Shown here: in pieces, positions 8,549 to 15,641 of the stretch
Position numbering within the stretch: position 1 is the stretch's first letter
How the letters are laid out: every line of letters begins with the position of its first letter
Assembly: GCA_018645325.1 (NCBI GenBank)
Contig: JABGOU010000034.1
Coordinates: 1 to 44,275, forward strand
DNA length: 44,275 bases
Direction: 5' to 3'
DNA from: Desulfobacula sp.
GTDB taxonomy: Bacteria > Desulfobacterota > Desulfobacteria > Desulfobacterales > Desulfobacteraceae
Position numbers and translations under genes: made by a program
The notes under the pieces: model-generated
What the model was told of the DNA's origin: nothing
The model's database searches: none
The model's input: only the letters and a program-made list of their open reading frames with translations

Positions 8549-8791
8549 TCCTATGTGGATGATTATTTGCGGGAAGAAATTATGGAAGAAGGTCTGACGC
8601 GCCGTCTTCCAATATTTTCCGACTTTCTAAGAGTAGCAGCCATCGGGGACACGGAAATGCTGAACATGTCCAATATTGCACGAGAAACAGGCATCTCAGT
8701 TTCTACAGTCCGTGACCATTACGGCATCCTGGTCGATACCTTGATGGGTGCCTTTTCTGCATTGCTCTGGGATGGAAACTGGATTAAATAA
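8549..8791 (+). pseudogene. Central fragment of a DUF4143-type AAA ATPase
   Basis: The open frame reads SYVDDYLREEIMEEGLTRRL, IFSDFLRVAAIGDTEMLNMS, NIARETGISVSTVRDHYGIL. This is the conserved middle of AAA_14/DUF4143 ATPases (YVERDL.E......F..FL...A...G..LN...IA...GIS..TV..Y). The Walker region and the C-terminal nuclease-like part are gone. It ends at a degenerate R2 sequence (8787-8810). Confidence 0.65.
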
Positions 8792-8810
8792 CCACAGTAA
8801 GGAAAGGACC
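8787..8810 (+). repeat. R2 trailing repeat, degenerate
   Basis: AATAACCACAGTAAGGAAAG followed by GACCC: a variant of the R2 cassette-end repeat, starting inside the stop region of the ATPase fragment. Confidence 0.6.
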
Positions 8811-8812
8811 CG

Positions 8813-8919
8813 CTATACCGCAGTTGCCAATAATTCAAAATCACAGATCTGTCGATTATTCAAAATAACATCCGGCATGGGGGAGCATAAGTTTTTCAGG
8901 AGAAAATGCAGCGAATCAA
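8813..8919 (-). pseudogene. Fragment of an ATP sulfurylase gene 5' end
   Basis: The minus strand encodes FDSLHFLLKNLCSPMPDVIL then NNRQICDFELLATAV and a stop. It is clearly homologous to residues ~17-48 of the sat-cysC fusion at 31749 (HSLLKNLSASLPDVILNDRQ, ICDFELLTTGV) but divergent, so it derives from a second, related gene. It lies between R2 copies inside the TA/ATPase array, as a captured or stranded scrap. Confidence 0.7.
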
Positions 8920-8924
8920 AAACC

Positions 8925-8954
8925 CAATAACCACAATAAGCGAAGCCTGACCCC
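8925..8954 (+). repeat. R2 trailing repeat
   Basis: Typical R2: CAATAACC, ACAATAAGCGAAGCC, TGACCCC. The stop codon of the PIN toxin on the minus strand begins 4 bases later, at 8958-8960. Confidence 0.85.
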
Positions 8955-8957
8955 AAT

Positions 8958-9359
8958 TTACCATATCACTGTCAGCGGCTCTAATCTTTTCAGCTTTTTG
9001 TCAGCAGTGATTAAAGGGGCATTATGATGAATTGCAGTAGCTGCAATAAGTTTGTCGGCAGGATCTTTATGATGAAAAAAGTCTCCTTGTGACAATGATG
9101 CTATTTCTGGAGTAATCGGCAAAACAGTTAAGGATAAAGCCAGACAGAGGTCAGTCATGTACTGTACAGGTGAGACGTCATCTCGCAATCGACCGGAATG
9201 GATAAGCATGGCAATTTCCCAAAATGAAATATCAGAACAGGCAAGAGTTTTGTCATACAATGCAGTTTCAATGGCAGCTTGAGCATTATTGCTCAGGCGC
9301 TTTGGGTCATCCTGCCAGAAGATCAAAATATGGGTATCACAAATTATCTGCGTCTGCAT
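8958..9359 (-). CDS. vapC: PIN-domain toxin (VapC family)
   Basis: A 133-residue PIN-domain ribonuclease, the toxin of a type II TA pair. The acidic active-site residues are visible: Asp in IICDTHILIFW (~8), Glu in SFWEIAML, Asp in HKDPADKLIAATA and Asp in LITADKKL. The start ATG overlaps the end of the upstream antitoxin gene by 23 bp, the usual coupled order antitoxin then toxin. Its stop codon sits directly against the R2 repeat. It probably cleaves tRNA or rRNA when freed from the antitoxin; the target is unknown. Confidence 0.9.
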   Translation of the reverse strand: MQTQIICDTHILIFWQDDPKRLSNNAQAAIETALYDKTLACSDISFWEIAMLIHSGRLRDDVSPVQYMTDLCLALSLTVLPITPEIASLSQGDFFHHKDPADKLIAATAIHHNAPLITADKKLKRLEPLTVIW

Positions 9360-9576
9360 TCCATTCTGCCCCGGTAGGTTCTAAAATGTCTCCTTTGATC
9401 ATTGTTCCCCTTAATTTCATAAGCCTGTTGTGTGCCTCTTTTGCAGCACTGACTTCAGGTACAAGGCGGGCAATCTTTTTCCCATGGCTTGTTACCAGAA
9501 ATTCAACCCCTTTTTGTACCTGTTTCATATAATGCGGAAGACGGTTGCGAAGCTCAGTTATATTAACTTGCTGCAT
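9337..9576 (-). CDS. Phd/YefM-type antitoxin of the PIN toxin
   Basis: A 79-residue antitoxin with a Phd/YefM DNA-binding N-terminus (MQQVNITELRNRLPHYMKQV, then GVEFLVTSHGKKIARLVP) and a divergent tail that would bind the PIN toxin. ACAGGAGGTAGCT precedes the ATG. It should neutralise the toxin encoded downstream and repress its own promoter (9601-9650). Confidence 0.88.
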   Translation of the reverse strand: MQQVNITELRNRLPHYMKQVQKGVEFLVTSHGKKIARLVPEVSAAKEAHNRLMKLRGTMIKGDILEPTGAEWNADADNL

Positions 9577-9602
9577 AGCTACCTCCTGTTAGAATTCTAT
9601 TT

Positions 9603-9650
9603 CTGTACACCTATTTTGTACATAATAATTTATTGATTATTTTTTGTCAA
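9603..9650 (-). promoter_or_regulatory. Promoter/operator of the PIN TA operon
   Basis: On the minus strand TTGACA (9645-9650), a 17-bp spacer and TATTAT (9622-9627). TGTACA occurs twice (9604-9609 and 9617-9622 region), as TGTACACC...TTTTGTACA, overlapping or following the -10. This is a likely operator for the Phd-type antitoxin. Confidence 0.65.
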
Positions 9651-10915
9651 TTTCTATTTTTGACGGGCCAGACCCGGCTTCCCCATAGTGTAGAAATGGG
9701 GACGGCCCAACATTTATCCCCTAAAGGCAGCGTTTCCGTGCCGTCATAAAGAATGACACCTTGCTTAAATTGTTTCCCCGCAACACTCGCCAGTCGCTTT
9801 AAGCCACGAAGGTCACTTTTTTTCACTGTTGCGGCTGCTTTTACTTCTACTCCGACCAACTGACCTGTAGAATCTTCAATGACAAAATCTACCTCAAACT
9901 GATCATGATCACGATAGTAAAGCAATTGGTAATACCCTTCAGAAATTGTTGTGTTCTTGAGCAACTCCCCGAAAACAAATGTTTCCAGAACATTACCAAA
10001 TCGAGAACGATCTTGCCTCACAAGTACTGGTGTAACACCTGCCAAGGTGGATAATAATCCTGAATCAACAAACTGCATCTTGGGTTTTTTAACCAGACGT
10101 TTAAGGCGATTCCCAGCCCAAACCTCAACACGCTTGAGCAGGTACATCTGCTCAAAAACCCCAATATACCTGGCAGCGGTCTTGTGATCTAAGCCAACCT
10201 GTCCACCCAGTTGGCTGTAGTTACACATTTGCCCGGAAACATGAGCCAAAGCACGCAAAAACCGAGGCAACTGATCAAGCTTATCAATACCCGCGACATC
10301 ACGGACATCACGCTGAATGATAGCATCGAGATACTGTCAACTCCATGCAGTTCTACGCCTGACAGTAGGACGAGATACCGCTTCGGGATAACCGCCTGCC
10401 AAAACGACTTCGATCAGTTCTTCCCCGATGACAGGGGTCGACACCTGGGGGAACTCACCTGTAAAAACGCTATCAAGCCAATTAACCGTACTATGGCGCA
10501 TCTCACATTGCGACAACGGCAATAGCGTTAACGTCTCCATCCGCCCAGCCAGAGAGTCTGCCACTGTCGGCAAAATCATCAGGTTAGCTGACCCCGTCAG
10601 CAAAAATCGCCCGGGACGTCGATCTTCATCCACTGTCTTCTTAATGGCAAGCAGCAATTCGGGGGCACGCTGAATTTCATCAATGACCGCACGATCCAGG
10701 CTGCGAATCATCCCAACAGGATCCTCCTTAGCGGCGAGCAATGTAAGTTCATCATCAAGGGTAAGATAACGTATCCCCGGCTCTGCCATCCTCAGAACCA
10801 AAGTAGTTTTACCGGCCTGACGTGGACCAGCGACAAACACAACAGGTGTATCTGCCATTGCTTCAATAACACGTGGCTCAAGCAGTCTGGGATAGAGGGA
10901 TATTGTATTGTTCAT
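9647..10915 (-). pseudogene. AAA ATPase (AAA_14/DUF4143) with in-frame TGA
   Basis: One frame of 422 codons interrupted only by TGA at 10337-10339 (TAWS*QYLDAIIQRDVRDVA). The N-terminal part has Walker A GPRQAGKTT (~31-39), Walker B AVIDEIQ and the sensor LTGSANL...SLAGR. The C-terminal part has the DUF4143 winged-helix segment and a PD-(D/E)XK-like signature (QFEVDFVIE...GVEVKAAA). Expected family length is restored by reading through. The simplest view is a point nonsense mutation (for example CGA or TGG to TGA). The last codons run through a repeat tip (GGGTCTGGCCCGTCA on the minus strand), so the C-terminus SRVWPVKNRN is partly repeat-encoded. Confidence 0.85.
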
Positions 10916-10929
10916 GACGAATACTGTAT

Positions 10930-10964
10930 CGTGTAATTGGGATCATGTCAACGTGTAACTGGGA
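10930..10964 (-). promoter_or_regulatory. Promoter and direct-repeat operator of the ATPase gene
   Basis: The minus strand has TTGACA (10946-10951), a 17-bp spacer and TACAGT. On the plus strand CGTGTAATTGGGA (10930-10942) and CGTGTAACTGGGA (10952-10964) form a 13-bp direct repeat with one mismatch bracketing the -35, a plausible repressor site. Confidence 0.5.
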
Positions 10965-11034
10965 ATAGAACTACCCATAATCAGGAAAATACCGGACGGC
11001 CCCATCACCCTGACCCCGTTAGTTTCAATTTTTT

Positions 11035-11071
11035 GGACAAATTGAATTTTTAAGTTTCAATTTGTCCAAAA
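11035..11071. repeat. 17-bp inverted repeat upstream of the ATPase; also left copy of a flanking direct repeat
   Basis: TTTTTGGACAAATTGAA and TTCAATTTGTCCAAAAA form a perfect 17-bp inverted repeat around a short spacer. The same ~37-bp segment recurs in direct orientation, about 80% identical, at 12259-12295 across the end of the ATPase gene (shared TTTTTAAGTTTCAATTT). Confidence 0.7.
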
Positions 11072-11113
11072 ATAATATATGTTCATATAGTTTATTAAGC
11101 AGGGGAAACAAAT

Positions 11114-12277
11114 ATGTCATACATCAAAAGAGATCTGGAAAAACACCTTTTATACATGGCAACAAAATATCCAGTTGTAACGTTAACTGGCCCCCGGCAA
11201 TCCGGGAAATCAACCCTGGTTCAGCATGCATTTCTTGAAAAGCCTTATATTTCATGTGAAGATCCGGATATCAGGTTGTTTGCCGATCAGGATCCCAGGG
11301 GGTTTTTACAAACATACCCAAATGCGGTGATTGATGAAGCTCAAAAAGTGCCCCAGATTTTTTCCTATATTCAAACCATGGTTGATAAAACAGGTGAACC
11401 AGGCCAGTTTGTTCTCACAGGGTCCAGTGATTTCCTTTTATTTGAAAAAATTACCCAGTCCCTTGCCGGCAGAACCGCTGTTTTAAGATTGCTTCCGTTT
11501 TCACTGAATGAAATCCATGACCTTAAGGGGTTTGAACATTATGAAGAGTACCTTTTTAATGGATTTTATCCAAGACTGTATAAAATGAACATCCAGCCCG
11601 TTGATTTTTACCCCGGTTATATGCAAACCTATATTGAACGGGATGTGAGAACCATAAAAAACATATCAAATCTTGGGCAGTTTCAACTATTTTTAAAAAT
11701 GTGTGCCGGCCGAACAGGTCAGCTTCTGAACCTGTCATCCCTTGCCAATGAATGCGGGATTTCCCATACCACTGCAAAATCATGGATTTCTGTTTTAGAA
11801 GCCAGTTATATCGTTTTCCGCTTACCCCCCTATCATGAGAACTTCAGTAAAAGACTTGTTAAAATGCCAAAGCTCTATTTTTATGACCCCGGTCTTGCCG
11901 CATACCTTTTGGGTATTGAGTCGCTTGCTCAACTTCAAACCCATTATTGCAAAGGGGCATTGTTTGAATCCATGATCATTTGTGAAATGATAAAACAAAG
12001 ATTTAACCAGGGGCAATCCAGCAATTGTTATTTCTGGAGAGACAAAACCGGGCATGAAATTGATTGCCTGGTGGACAATGGTGAATTTTTATCTCCCATG
12101 GGAATCAAATCAGGGCAAACCATTACGTCAAATTATTTTAAAGGTCTTGATTATTTCTTAAAAGCTGCCGGCAGCAGGGCATCAAAACCATATCTTATTT
12201 ACGGGGGAGCAGAAAACCAGCATCGCTCCAACGCTGAGGTTCTCTCCTGGAGTCGATTGGACAAATTACCTTTTTAA
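11114..12277 (+). CDS. AAA ATPase of the AAA_14/DUF4143 family
   Basis: A 387-residue stand-alone ATPase. Walker A GPRQSGKST (~26-34), Walker B AVIDEAQ (~76-82), sensor LTGSSDF and an arginine-containing SLAGR segment, then the DUF4143 half with a winged-helix-like stretch (LSSLANECGISHTTAKSWIS). The C-terminal nuclease-like signature is degenerate: EIDCLVD is present but the usual ExK reads GIK, so nuclease activity is doubtful. GGGGAAAC precedes the ATG. It stands alone as a cassette, preceded by a 17-bp inverted repeat and followed by R2. The family is common in TA-rich islands, but its biological function is not established. Confidence 0.88.
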   Translation: MSYIKRDLEKHLLYMATKYPVVTLTGPRQSGKSTLVQHAFLEKPYISCEDPDIRLFADQDPRGFLQTYPNAVIDEAQKVPQIFSYIQTMVDKTGEPGQFVLTGSSDFLLFEKITQSLAGRTAVLRLLPFSLNEIHDLKGFEHYEEYLFNGFYPRLYKMNIQPVDFYPGYMQTYIERDVRTIKNISNLGQFQLFLKMCAGRTGQLLNLSSLANECGISHTTAKSWISVLEASYIVFRLPPYHENFSKRLVKMPKLYFYDPGLAAYLLGIESLAQLQTHYCKGALFESMIICEMIKQRFNQGQSSNCYFWRDKTGHEIDCLVDNGEFLSPMGIKSGQTITSNYFKGLDYFLKAAGSRASKPYLIYGGAENQHRSNAEVLSWSRLDKLPF

Positions 12278-12295
12278 GTTTCAATTTATCTCCAA
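12259..12295 (+). repeat. Right copy of the direct repeat flanking the ATPase
   Basis: GGACAAATTACC then TTTTTAAGTTTCAATTT and ATCTCCAA, matching 11035-11071. It contains the last codons and TAA of the ATPase gene, so the 3' end of the gene is made of repeat sequence. Confidence 0.6.
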
Positions 12296-12322
12296 TAACC
12301 ACAATAAGCGAAGCCTGACCCC
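12293..12322 (+). repeat. R2 trailing repeat
   Basis: CAATAACC, ACAATAAGCGAAGCC, TGACCCC, followed by GTTAT as in several other copies. Confidence 0.85.
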
Positions 12323-12355
12323 GTTATGACCCCTGCAATTCTGCAATTTTTTTGC

Positions 12356-12409
12356 TTGACATAATATAAAAACAACATCTATAATTGTTTAAAAGTTTAA
12401 TTGTTTAAA
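12356..12409 (+). promoter_or_regulatory. Promoter and operator of the AbrB/RelE TA pair
   Basis: TTGACA (12356-12361), an 18-bp spacer and TATAAT (12380-12385). AATTGTTTAAAA occurs twice as a direct repeat (12382-12393 and 12398-12409) separated by GTTT, over the -10 and the start of transcription. This is a likely autorepression site. Confidence 0.75.
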
Positions 12410-12421
12410 AAGGAGATCTTT

Positions 12422-12700
12422 ATGTCTGCTATAATGAAAATCAGCCCACAGGGCCAGATCCGAATACCGAATAAAATCATGGAATTGCTTGGCATTGAAA
12501 AAGGCGACTATATTGAGGTAGATGTAAAAGACAATGACATCATCTTAAAACCCAGAAAGCTCATTGATCCTTCGCAGGGATGGCACTGGACAAAAGAATG
12601 GCAGAAAATGGAAACCACCGTTGATGACGAGATTGAAAAAGGGCTTGTTTCACCAACATTCAAGACGGCGGAAGAAGGATTAAAATGGTTGAAAAAGTAA
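12422..12700 (+). CDS. AbrB/SpoVT-type antitoxin
   Basis: A 92-residue protein with an AbrB-like swapped-hairpin DNA-binding domain at the N-terminus (MKISPQGQIRIPNKIMELLG, IEKGDYIEVDVKDNDIILKP) and a variable acidic tail. The ATG at 12422 is chosen because AAGGAGATC lies 5-10 bases before it. The tail of the gene overlaps the downstream toxin start by 16 bp. It should neutralise that toxin and repress the operon at the repeated AATTGTTTAAAA sites. Confidence 0.85.
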   Translation: MSAIMKISPQGQIRIPNKIMELLGIEKGDYIEVDVKDNDIILKPRKLIDPSQGWHWTKEWQKMETTVDDEIEKGLVSPTFKTAEEGLKWLKK

Positions 12701-12951
12701 CAGCCTATCAGTTCAGCAGGCGATTTAAAAAAGAATATAGTAAGTTACCAAAAAAAATTCAAAAAGCCTTCGACGAAAAACTATCTCTATTTTTGAAACA
12801 AACGTCTCACCCCTCGCTCAGAGTTAAACGAATACAGGGAACAAAAAATCGGTGGGAGGGATCAATTACCATGAAATATCGCTTCACCTTTGAGTTTCTT
12901 GAAAGTGGAGTCCTATTTCGAGCCATCGGCACTCATGACATATTGAAATGA
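12685..12951 (+). CDS. RelE/ParE-superfamily toxin
   Basis: An 88-residue small basic toxin. The N-terminus (AYQFSRRFKKEYSKLPKKIQ) and the C-terminal strands (RWEGSITMKYRFTFEFLESG, LFRAIGTHDILK) match the RelE/ParE fold, where the central strand lies in a pattern W..S...YR. It follows and overlaps the AbrB-type antitoxin gene. RelE-like members cleave mRNA at the ribosome and ParE-like ones hit gyrase; which applies here is not clear. Confidence 0.85.
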   Translation: MVEKVTAYQFSRRFKKEYSKLPKKIQKAFDEKLSLFLKQTSHPSLRVKRIQGTKNRWEGSITMKYRFTFEFLESGVLFRAIGTHDILK

Positions 12952-13010
12952 TGAAACTAACCACAACAACCCATTATATTTAAACATCCCTGATTAATTT
13001 CACAGTGAAG

Positions 13011-13115
13011 CTTAAACACTCCTTTTTAGCATCAAAAAGTTCACCCTAAGACCTTTTCTGCCCATATTTCAAGTAACATTAGCTGTAAAAACAAAACCTT
13101 ACCAGGGTCAGACCC
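13011..13115 (+). repeat. R1 repeat, form B
   Basis: CTTAAACACTCCTTTTTAGC, CAAAAAGTTCACCCTAAGA, ending ACCAGGGTCAGACCC. Confidence 0.85.
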
Positions 13116-13280
13116 GCTAAACCCTTTGTTCACCATCAAACAAAAACCACCCCCATCAACTGTCTAATCAAACACTTCACCCAGAGGGCATACAGATACA
13201 TAAAAAAAGGGGCAGGCTTAAAAAAAACCTGACCCCCTGATTAAATCCTGAAAATCAGCGCAAATCTGCGTCCCATTCTT

Positions 13281-13310
13281 CAATAACCACAATAAACGAA
13301 GCCTGACCCC
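13281..13310 (+). repeat. R2 trailing repeat
   Basis: CAATAACCACAATAAACGAA then GCCTGACCCC; followed by GTTATG. Confidence 0.85.
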
Positions 13311-13354
13311 GTTATGATTTATATAATTGCAACTATTTTTCAACACCTTATCCC

Positions 13355-13384
13355 CAGTAACCACAATAAGGAAAGCCTGACCCC
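13355..13384 (+). repeat. R2 trailing repeat
   Basis: AGTAACCACAATAAGGAAAG then CCTGACCCC, the GGAAAG variant of R2. Confidence 0.85.
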
Positions 13385-13540
13385 ATCATTTTAATTAATT
13401 ACCCTTACAAATTTACAATAAAGAGATAAATTTACCTTTACAAAAATATGTACAACATATATCTTATCATCCAGAGAACTAACAAATAATACTAAAACCA
13501 CTTAATCGATCCTGGATTCAGGTTTATTCGAAAGGTTGGG

Positions 13541-14917
13541 GTGTTGATGAAAAGAGCCGGTCTGGATTATCTAAAAAACTGGAAAGACAAAAAAACGCGA
13601 AAACCGCTAATTATCCGGGGAGCCAGACAGGTCGGCAAATCCTATCTTGTCCGCTTGTTTGCCAGAGAACATGGGTTAGACCTTCTTGAAGTAAACTTTG
13701 AATTTAATGACGATTACATCCCATGCTTTAGGCCAAAAGATCCAAAGCAGATCATCACCCTGCTTGAGCTGAAATCCGCACAAAAAGTAGTGCCCGGCAA
13801 AACCCTTCTTTTCCTGGATGAAATACAGTCAGCCCCGGAGGTATTGGCCAGACTGCGTTATTTTTATGAAATATTACCCCGACTTCATGTTATTGCCGCG
13901 GGATCTTTATTGGAGTTTGTTCTTGAAGAACACTCATTTTCAATGCCCGTTGGCAGGATTGAATATATGCACTTGGGGCCAATGAGCTTCAAAGAATTTC
14001 TAAACGGCATTGGCAGAAACCAACTAACTGAATTCATAGAACAATACCAATATCCCGATGAATTCCCCATTGTTGTCCATGATGAGTTAATGAAGATATT
14101 TAAACTTTACCTTGCCATAGGCGGCATGCCTGAAGCGATTCAAGTATATAGCGATACAAATTCACTACTGGAAGTTGACACTGTAAAACAGTCCATCTTA
14201 CTAACCTTTCGGGATGATTTCAGCAAATATAAACAAAGGGTTAATCACATCAGGCTACAGACTGTTTTTCAAAAACTTCCTTTGCAGATCGGCCGGAAAA
14301 TAAAATATGTAAATCTCGATCGAAATGAAAAAAGTTCTGATTTAAAAAAAGCCTTACATCTTCTATCGTTAGCCGGAGTTTACTATCCTGTTTACCATAC
14401 AGCGGCAAACGGAATTCCGCTGAGAGCACAAAGCAATGAAAAAAACCAGAAACCTTTGTTTTTAGATGTCGGGTTGCTCACCAGAGCTTGCGGGGTCAGC
14501 TATGCTGATATTGAAATGGCTGATAAAGTGGCATTAATCAATTCAGGACCTATCTGCGAGCAATTTATCGGTCAACACCTTCTTTATGCCAGGCCCTGCT
14601 ATGAGGAGCCAGAACTTTTTTATTGGTGCAGAGAAAAAAGACAGGCATCTTCAGAAATTGATTATATCCTGTCCCATGGCCCCCGGATAATACCAGTGGA
14701 AGTGAAAGCAGGCAAGACCGGAACCCTCAGGTCATTACATGTTTTTATTAAGGAAAAAAAATTGAATTATGGCATTCGTTTTAATGCGGATATCCCATCC
14801 TGCAGTGACATCGCAACTTCGCTGCCCGAAAAACCGGTTATGTTCAGGCTGCTTTCTCTTCCCCTTTACATGGTAGAAGAATTACAAAGAATTGTGACCC
14901 TTACCTGTCAGCAATAA
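13541..14917 (+). CDS. AAA ATPase with nuclease-like C-terminus (AAA_14/DUF4143)
   Basis: A ~458-residue ATPase. Walker A GARQVGKSY (~26-34), Walker B LLFLDEIQ (~91-98), sensor IAAGSLLEF, then the DUF4143 half ending with a PD-(D/E)XK-type signature SSEIDYILSHG...IIPVEVKAGKTG. GTTGGGGT precedes a GTG-TTG-ATG cluster; ATG 13547 is the likelier start. It is about half identical by eye to the ATPase at 29284 (shared SFSMPVGRIEY, LHLGPM, IGGMPEA, FVGQHLLY-like segments), which lies in the other repeat block. It forms a single-gene cassette between R2 copies. Confidence 0.9.
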   Translation: MLMKRAGLDYLKNWKDKKTRKPLIIRGARQVGKSYLVRLFAREHGLDLLEVNFEFNDDYIPCFRPKDPKQIITLLELKSAQKVVPGKTLLFLDEIQSAPEVLARLRYFYEILPRLHVIAAGSLLEFVLEEHSFSMPVGRIEYMHLGPMSFKEFLNGIGRNQLTEFIEQYQYPDEFPIVVHDELMKIFKLYLAIGGMPEAIQVYSDTNSLLEVDTVKQSILLTFRDDFSKYKQRVNHIRLQTVFQKLPLQIGRKIKYVNLDRNEKSSDLKKALHLLSLAGVYYPVYHTAANGIPLRAQSNEKNQKPLFLDVGLLTRACGVSYADIEMADKVALINSGPICEQFIGQHLLYARPCYEEPELFYWCREKRQASSEIDYILSHGPRIIPVEVKAGKTGTLRSLHVFIKEKKLNYGIRFNADIPSCSDIATSLPEKPVMFRLLSLPLYMVEELQRIVTLTCQQ

Positions 14918-14965
14918 TAATTAACAAATCCTTCCTATCTGTCCAAATCTGGGTCATCTGCGTCT

Positions 14966-14995
14966 CAATAACCACAATAAGGAAAGCCTGACCCC
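14966..14995 (+). repeat. R2 trailing repeat (first of tandem pair)
   Basis: CAATAACCACAATAAGGAAA then GCCTGACCCC. Confidence 0.85.
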
Positions 14996-14998
14996 TTA

Positions 14999-15027
14999 AA
15001 TAACCACAATAAGCGAAGCCTGACCCC
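14999..15027 (+). repeat. R2 trailing repeat (second of tandem pair)
   Basis: ATAACCACAATAAGCGAAG then CCTGACCCC. The sel1 fragment begins directly after it. Confidence 0.85.
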
Positions 15028-15028
15028 G

Positions 15029-15466
15029 TTATATGTTGGTTCTGTCTGGAGTGGTGAATTTGAAGATACCAAGAAATTAGCTGAACAAGGAAATTCTAAA
15101 TCACAACATAATCTTGGAAATATCTATTTTAAAGGAAAAGGAGTAACCCAAAATTACAAACAGTCTGTATATTGGTATACTAAATCAGCTGAACAGGGAA
15201 ATTATAGTTCACAATATAATCTTGGGATTTCATATTATAAAGGAGAAGGAGTACCCCAGAATTATAAACTTGCTTATATTTGGGCAAGTTTGGCAGCATC
15301 TCAAGGATATAAAGATGCTATTTATAATAGAGATATAATGGTTAAGAAATTAGCACCTCAACAATTAAATGAAGCCCGGAATATTGCATCTAAAATTCAA
15401 TATAAAATAGACAATCCAACCAAATCACAAAAACAACAATCATCAAGAACAGATTTTAAAGAATAA
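15029..15466 (+). pseudogene. 5'-truncated Sel1-repeat protein
   Basis: The frame encodes three Sel1-like repeats (AEQGNSKSQHNLGNIYFKGK then GVTQNYKQSVYWYTKSAEQG, YNLGISYYKGEGVPQNYKL, AYIWASLAASQGYKDA) and a polar tail ending SSRTDFKE. No start codon exists: the coding frame runs back without interruption into the R2 repeat, which therefore marks the point where the 5' part was cut off. Sel1 proteins are solenoid adaptors. This one has lost its signal peptide and should be inactive. Confidence 0.75.
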
Positions 15467-15576
15467 ATCCAATCCTTTAGGAGCCGAGACACGCATTGAT
15501 ATATTCAATTAGTTTTATCTGAAATATTATTTTAGTCGTGCACAGGTGATTTGATCAGCGTTAGCTATAATACCCG

Positions 15577-15609
15577 CCTGCAAAAACAAAACTTACCAGG
15601 GTCAGACCC
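15577..15609 (+). repeat. R1 right half, form B
   Basis: TGCAAAAACAAAACTTACCA then GGGTCAGACCC; the left two thirds of R1 are missing. Confidence 0.75.
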
Positions 15610-15641
15610 GGACTTTACCGGACTTATTTACCCATCCATAT

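Larger units (their letters stand above)
12952..13540. other. Repeat-filled gap between cassettes
   Basis: About 590 bp without a gene. It holds one form-B R1, two R2 copies, a GGGGCAGGCTT...AACCTGACCCC inverted repeat at 13217-13243 and short scraps of repeat sequence. It looks like the remains of emptied or deleted cassettes. Confidence 0.6.

Noticed and set aside
10337-10339. Selenocysteine at the TGA in the ATPase
   Set aside because: No reason for Sec in this family, the position is not a redox or catalytic site, and no SECIS-like hairpin was recognised. A nonsense mutation is simpler.
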